64,000 nucleotides of DNA from an uncultured bacterium (lineage in GTDB: Bacteria > Verrucomicrobiota > Verrucomicrobiia > Verrucomicrobiales > Akkermansiaceae), in the NCBI GenBank assembly GCA_945831585.1, contig CAMACY010000002.1, positions 1 through 64,000 of the forward strand. The letters run 5' to 3'. The notes beneath the pieces are model-generated. The model had not been told where the DNA came from and searched no databases. It saw only the letters and a program-made list of their open reading frames with translations. The translations under genes and the position numbers were made by a program. Positions 61,635-64,000 of this stretch are shown here, one piece after another. How positions within the stretch are numbered: the first letter of the stretch is position 1; each line of letters opens with the position of its first letter.

Positions 61635-62171
61635 TCAGAGAAGAAAGCTGATGGTGATGTCCACAGCGGCGAGGCGCAGCGTGTCGCCGTCCAAAAGGGT
61701 CATCGCGGTGTTGGGAGCGAGCGGTATGCCGTTGACCGCGCTGCCGTTCGTCGAGCCGAGATCGCGGGCGGTGACGCCCTGATCGCCGAGCTCCAGCAGC
61801 ACATGGCGGCGCGAGATGCCGGGGTCATCCAACAAAAGGTCTGCCAGCTCGGGCGAGCGCCCGATGCTGACGCCGCCGGGGCGGGTGAGCTCGCTGAAGG
61901 GAACGGCGATGTCCCACCGGGAACCATCGCTCAGGGTGGCACTCAGGCGCAGGCAGTCGTGCGGGAGCTCGGGCGCTTCCGCAGGTATCTCCGGCTCTTC
62001 CTGCGGCTCCGGTGCCTTCGCTACATCGGCGGATGGGGGAGCCGCCGAAACATCCTGCAGAGCCCATTCGGTTGCGCGGCGGGCGGCGATGACGGATCTC
62101 AACGCCTCGAGCTCCTGCTCCAGAGCGGCAGCGCGTTGTTCCAGCTCAGCGATGCTGACCTCCGTGCTCAT
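61635..62171 (-). CDS. FHA domain protein with N-terminal coiled coil
   Basis: VSIGRSPELADLLLDDPGISRRHVLLEL ... DLGSTNGSAVNG. Confidence 0.88.
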   Translation of the reverse strand: MSTEVSIAELEQRAAALEQELEALRSVIAARRATEWALQDVSAAPPSADVAKAPEPQEEPEIPAEAPELPHDCLRLSATLSDGSRWDIAVPFSELTRPGGVSIGRSPELADLLLDDPGISRRHVLLELGDQGVTARDLGSTNGSAVNGIPLAPNTAMTLLDGDTLRLAAVDITISFLL

Positions 62172-62253
62172 GATGCTGCCCATACTACCAAAGCAGACGG
62201 GCAGGGCGCAAGCTCAAAATACATGCCGCCCGCGCTTTCACGCGATGGGCAGG

Positions 62254-63057
62254 TCAGTTTGATCGGGGGCTGCTCAGGTCGCGCTCGACCATCGCGTAGG
62301 CGCTGTGGTTGTGAATCGACTCAAAGTTTTCCGCCTCCGCCCGATACCAGCTGAAAGCCTGGTAGCGCTCGGTGGCGACGGCGATGTTGCGCACGAGATC
62401 CTCCACAAAGACCGGGTGCTCGTAGGCATAATCCGTGACAAACTTTTCATCGGGGCGCTTGAGCAGGCTGTAGAGTTGGCAGCTGGCGCAGCCCTCCACC
62501 AGATCGATGAGATCCTCAATCCACACGGCGGCTCCCGCAAAGCGCACGGAGTAGGTGACGAGCCCCCGCTGGTTGTGTGCGCTGTGCTCGCTCATGGCCT
62601 TGGAGCAGGGGCAGAGCGTGGTGACCGGCACCCGCAGCGTGAGGGTGAAGCGACCGGGGCGGTCGCGCTCGGCATCGATTTCGTAGCGCACATCGTAGTC
62701 CATCATCCCCTCCTTGCCGCTGACCGGGGCTTTTTTGAGCCGGAAGAAGGGGAACTCAATTTCCACATGCGCGCGGCGGGCGTTGAGCTTGGTCAGCAGG
62801 CGGTTGGGCAGTCGCACGGCGGTGTGAACATCCAAGTAGCGCTTGTGCTCGTGCAGCGCCTCTACAAAGCGGCTCATGTGGGTGCCCTTGTACTGCTCGG
62901 GCAGGTCGACCATGAGGGCGACGGTCGCGACAGTGGACTGCGTGCGCCGTTCTTTGTCGCTGACGATGATGGGGAAGCGGATGCCGCGCACACCGACGCG
63001 GTCGATGGCGATTTGGCGGGTATCCCGCTCCATCTGCATGTCCTTGAGCTCTTTCAT
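62254..63057 (-). CDS. folE2: GTP cyclohydrolase IB
   Basis: GVRGIRFPIIVSDKERRTQSTVATVALMVDLPEQYKGTHMSRFVEAL, VTTLCPCSKAMSEHSAHNQRG. Confidence 0.93.
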   Translation of the reverse strand: MKELKDMQMERDTRQIAIDRVGVRGIRFPIIVSDKERRTQSTVATVALMVDLPEQYKGTHMSRFVEALHEHKRYLDVHTAVRLPNRLLTKLNARRAHVEIEFPFFRLKKAPVSGKEGMMDYDVRYEIDAERDRPGRFTLTLRVPVTTLCPCSKAMSEHSAHNQRGLVTYSVRFAGAAVWIEDLIDLVEGCASCQLYSLLKRPDEKFVTDYAYEHPVFVEDLVRNIAVATERYQAFSWYRAEAENFESIHNHSAYAMVERDLSSPRSN

Positions 63058-63092
63058 GGTGTCGGTAGCGCCGGGAAGGAGGTGAAACGAGA

Positions 63093-63126
63093 GGAGCTTG
63101 CAAGCCCCTTGCGGCTTACAAGCTCC
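63093..63126 (-). other. 14-bp hairpin between rpsR and folE2
   Basis: GGAGCTTGTAAGCC-GCAAGG-GGCTTGCAAGCTCC; one U-G wobble in minus-strand RNA. Confidence 0.6.
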
Positions 63127-63184
63127 CTCTGTCAACGACGTCAGGCCGTCGAGACGCCTCTTGGGGAAGAGGGGAAATGGGGGG

Positions 63185-63430
63185 TTAGGGAAGCAGGTTG
63201 ACGGCACGAGCACGGCGGATTTCGCGCGTGATCTTGCGGTGCATCTTGGCGGAGACGCCGGTGACGCGGCGGGGCAGGATCTTGCCCGTCTCCGAGGTGA
63301 ACTTGGAAAGGAATTCGGGGTTGGTCATGTCGACGGCGCCGTTGGGGATGTCGAGACGGCGGCGGGGCATGCAACGGTTGCAGGTGCGGAAGCGGATGCG
63401 GCTTTGAACGCTGTGGAATTCTCCCATCAT
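63185..63430 (-). CDS. rpsR: 30S ribosomal protein S18
   Basis: [38 protein letters not shown]. Confidence 0.93.
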   Translation of the reverse strand: MMGEFHSVQSRIRFRTCNRCMPRRRLDIPNGAVDMTNPEFLSKFTSETGKILPRRVTGVSAKMHRKITREIRRARAVNLLP

Positions 63431-63453
63431 ATCGGTAATCAGTCGGTAAAGAG

Positions 63454-63627
63454 TTAGCGCATTTCGCGATGCAGGGTGCGACGCTTCAGGAAGGGGTTGA
63501 ACTTAATCTTCTCCAGACGCCCGGGGGTGCGCTGGCTCTTCTTGTTGCGGGTGGTGACGTAGCGGGAGGGCGTTTTGCCTTCCGCCTTGGCCTCCGTGCA
63601 TTCCAAAATGATGATATCTCTAGGCAT
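63454..63627 (-). CDS. rpmG: 50S ribosomal protein L33
   Basis: 57 aa [57 protein letters not shown]; too short for the ORF track. Confidence 0.92.
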   Translation of the reverse strand: MPRDIIILECTEAKAEGKTPSRYVTTRNKKSQRTPGRLEKIKFNPFLKRRTLHREMR

Positions 63628-63664
63628 ATTGGCGTGATGTTGACTTGCGGGGGCAGATTATACC

Positions 63665-64000
63665 TCAATTCTCGTCATCGTCAAGCGAAATCGCGTTTTC
63701 CATGTCATTTTGCAGCCCGGCATAGCCGACTCGGTCGTTATTGCGAGCTCGGTAGTTGGCGTAAGAACCGTATTTTTTCTCGTATTCCTCCTGACATTTG
63801 ACGGTGAGGCGGCAGAAGGGGCGCACCTGCAGGCGCTTCCTGGGGATGGGGTCGAGCGAAATCTCGCAGATGCCGTAGTAGCCGCGGCGGATGCGCTCCA
63901 GCGCGGCATCAATCTCAAAGAGTTGCTCGCGATCTTTGTCGAGCAGGCGGATGGTGAGGTCGCGCACCTCGGCCTCGCTGCCGGCATCGCCGATGTGCTG
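63665..64000 (-). CDS. DksA/TraR-like protein, N-terminus beyond the window edge
   Basis: DLTIRLLDKDREQLFEIDAALERIRRGYYGICEISLDPIPRKRLQVRPFCRLTVKCQ; frame stays open to base 64000. Confidence 0.85.
   Translation of the reverse strand, partial: QHIGDAGSEAEVRDLTIRLLDKDREQLFEIDAALERIRRGYYGICEISLDPIPRKRLQVRPFCRLTVKCQEEYEKKYGSYANYRARNNDRVGYAGLQNDMENAISLDDDEN

Noticed and set aside
59295-62354. 1019-aa plus-strand ORF
   Set aside because: Antisense to the GH95 and FHA genes, no recognisable domain
1-64000. CRISPR array, prophage, restriction-modification or toxin-antitoxin locus
   Set aside because: No regularly spaced direct repeats, Cas, capsid, methylase/endonuclease pair or toxin partner recognised on either strand

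Overview
This 64 kb GC-rich window is bacterial chromosome, with dense operons and no CRISPR array, rRNA, transposase or phage module that I could find. The gene content looks like a Verrucomicrobiota / Akkermansia-like mucin-associated bacterium; that placement is inference (GH109-like and GH95 glycosidases, bactofilin, PPi-type phosphofructokinase, DUF3472 protein). It contains a tRNA-Gln, prfA-prmC, a Xer recombinase, pyrH-frr-bactofilin, dprA-nadC-ftsK, glycogen phosphorylase, rplM-rpsI, infA, ppk, tandem Deg-like proteases, uvrC, an 11-gene nuoD-N operon, phosphofructokinase, a GH109-like gene with a remnant of a second copy, a POT transporter, a PpiD-like chaperone, pepP, pdxH, a GH95 fucosidase, folE2-rpsR-rpmG and a partial DksA-like gene.

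The main observation is a repeated promoter architecture. At least a dozen genes have TTGnnn-N16/17-TAnnnT (or a close variant) with the -10 box ending only 5-11 nt before the start codon, which predicts leaderless or near-leaderless mRNAs. Genes inside operons largely lack Shine-Dalgarno motifs. Other leads: two stand-alone AP2-like single-domain proteins, a Deg protease next to a catalytically dead paralog, a MenD homolog missing its catalytic motifs, a truncated GH109 tail, an EF-hand loop in a PpiD-like chaperone, an unlisted 51-aa membrane microprotein, an in-frame minisatellite, and a nuo operon starting at nuoD. All homology calls are from motif recognition by eye; no searches were run.
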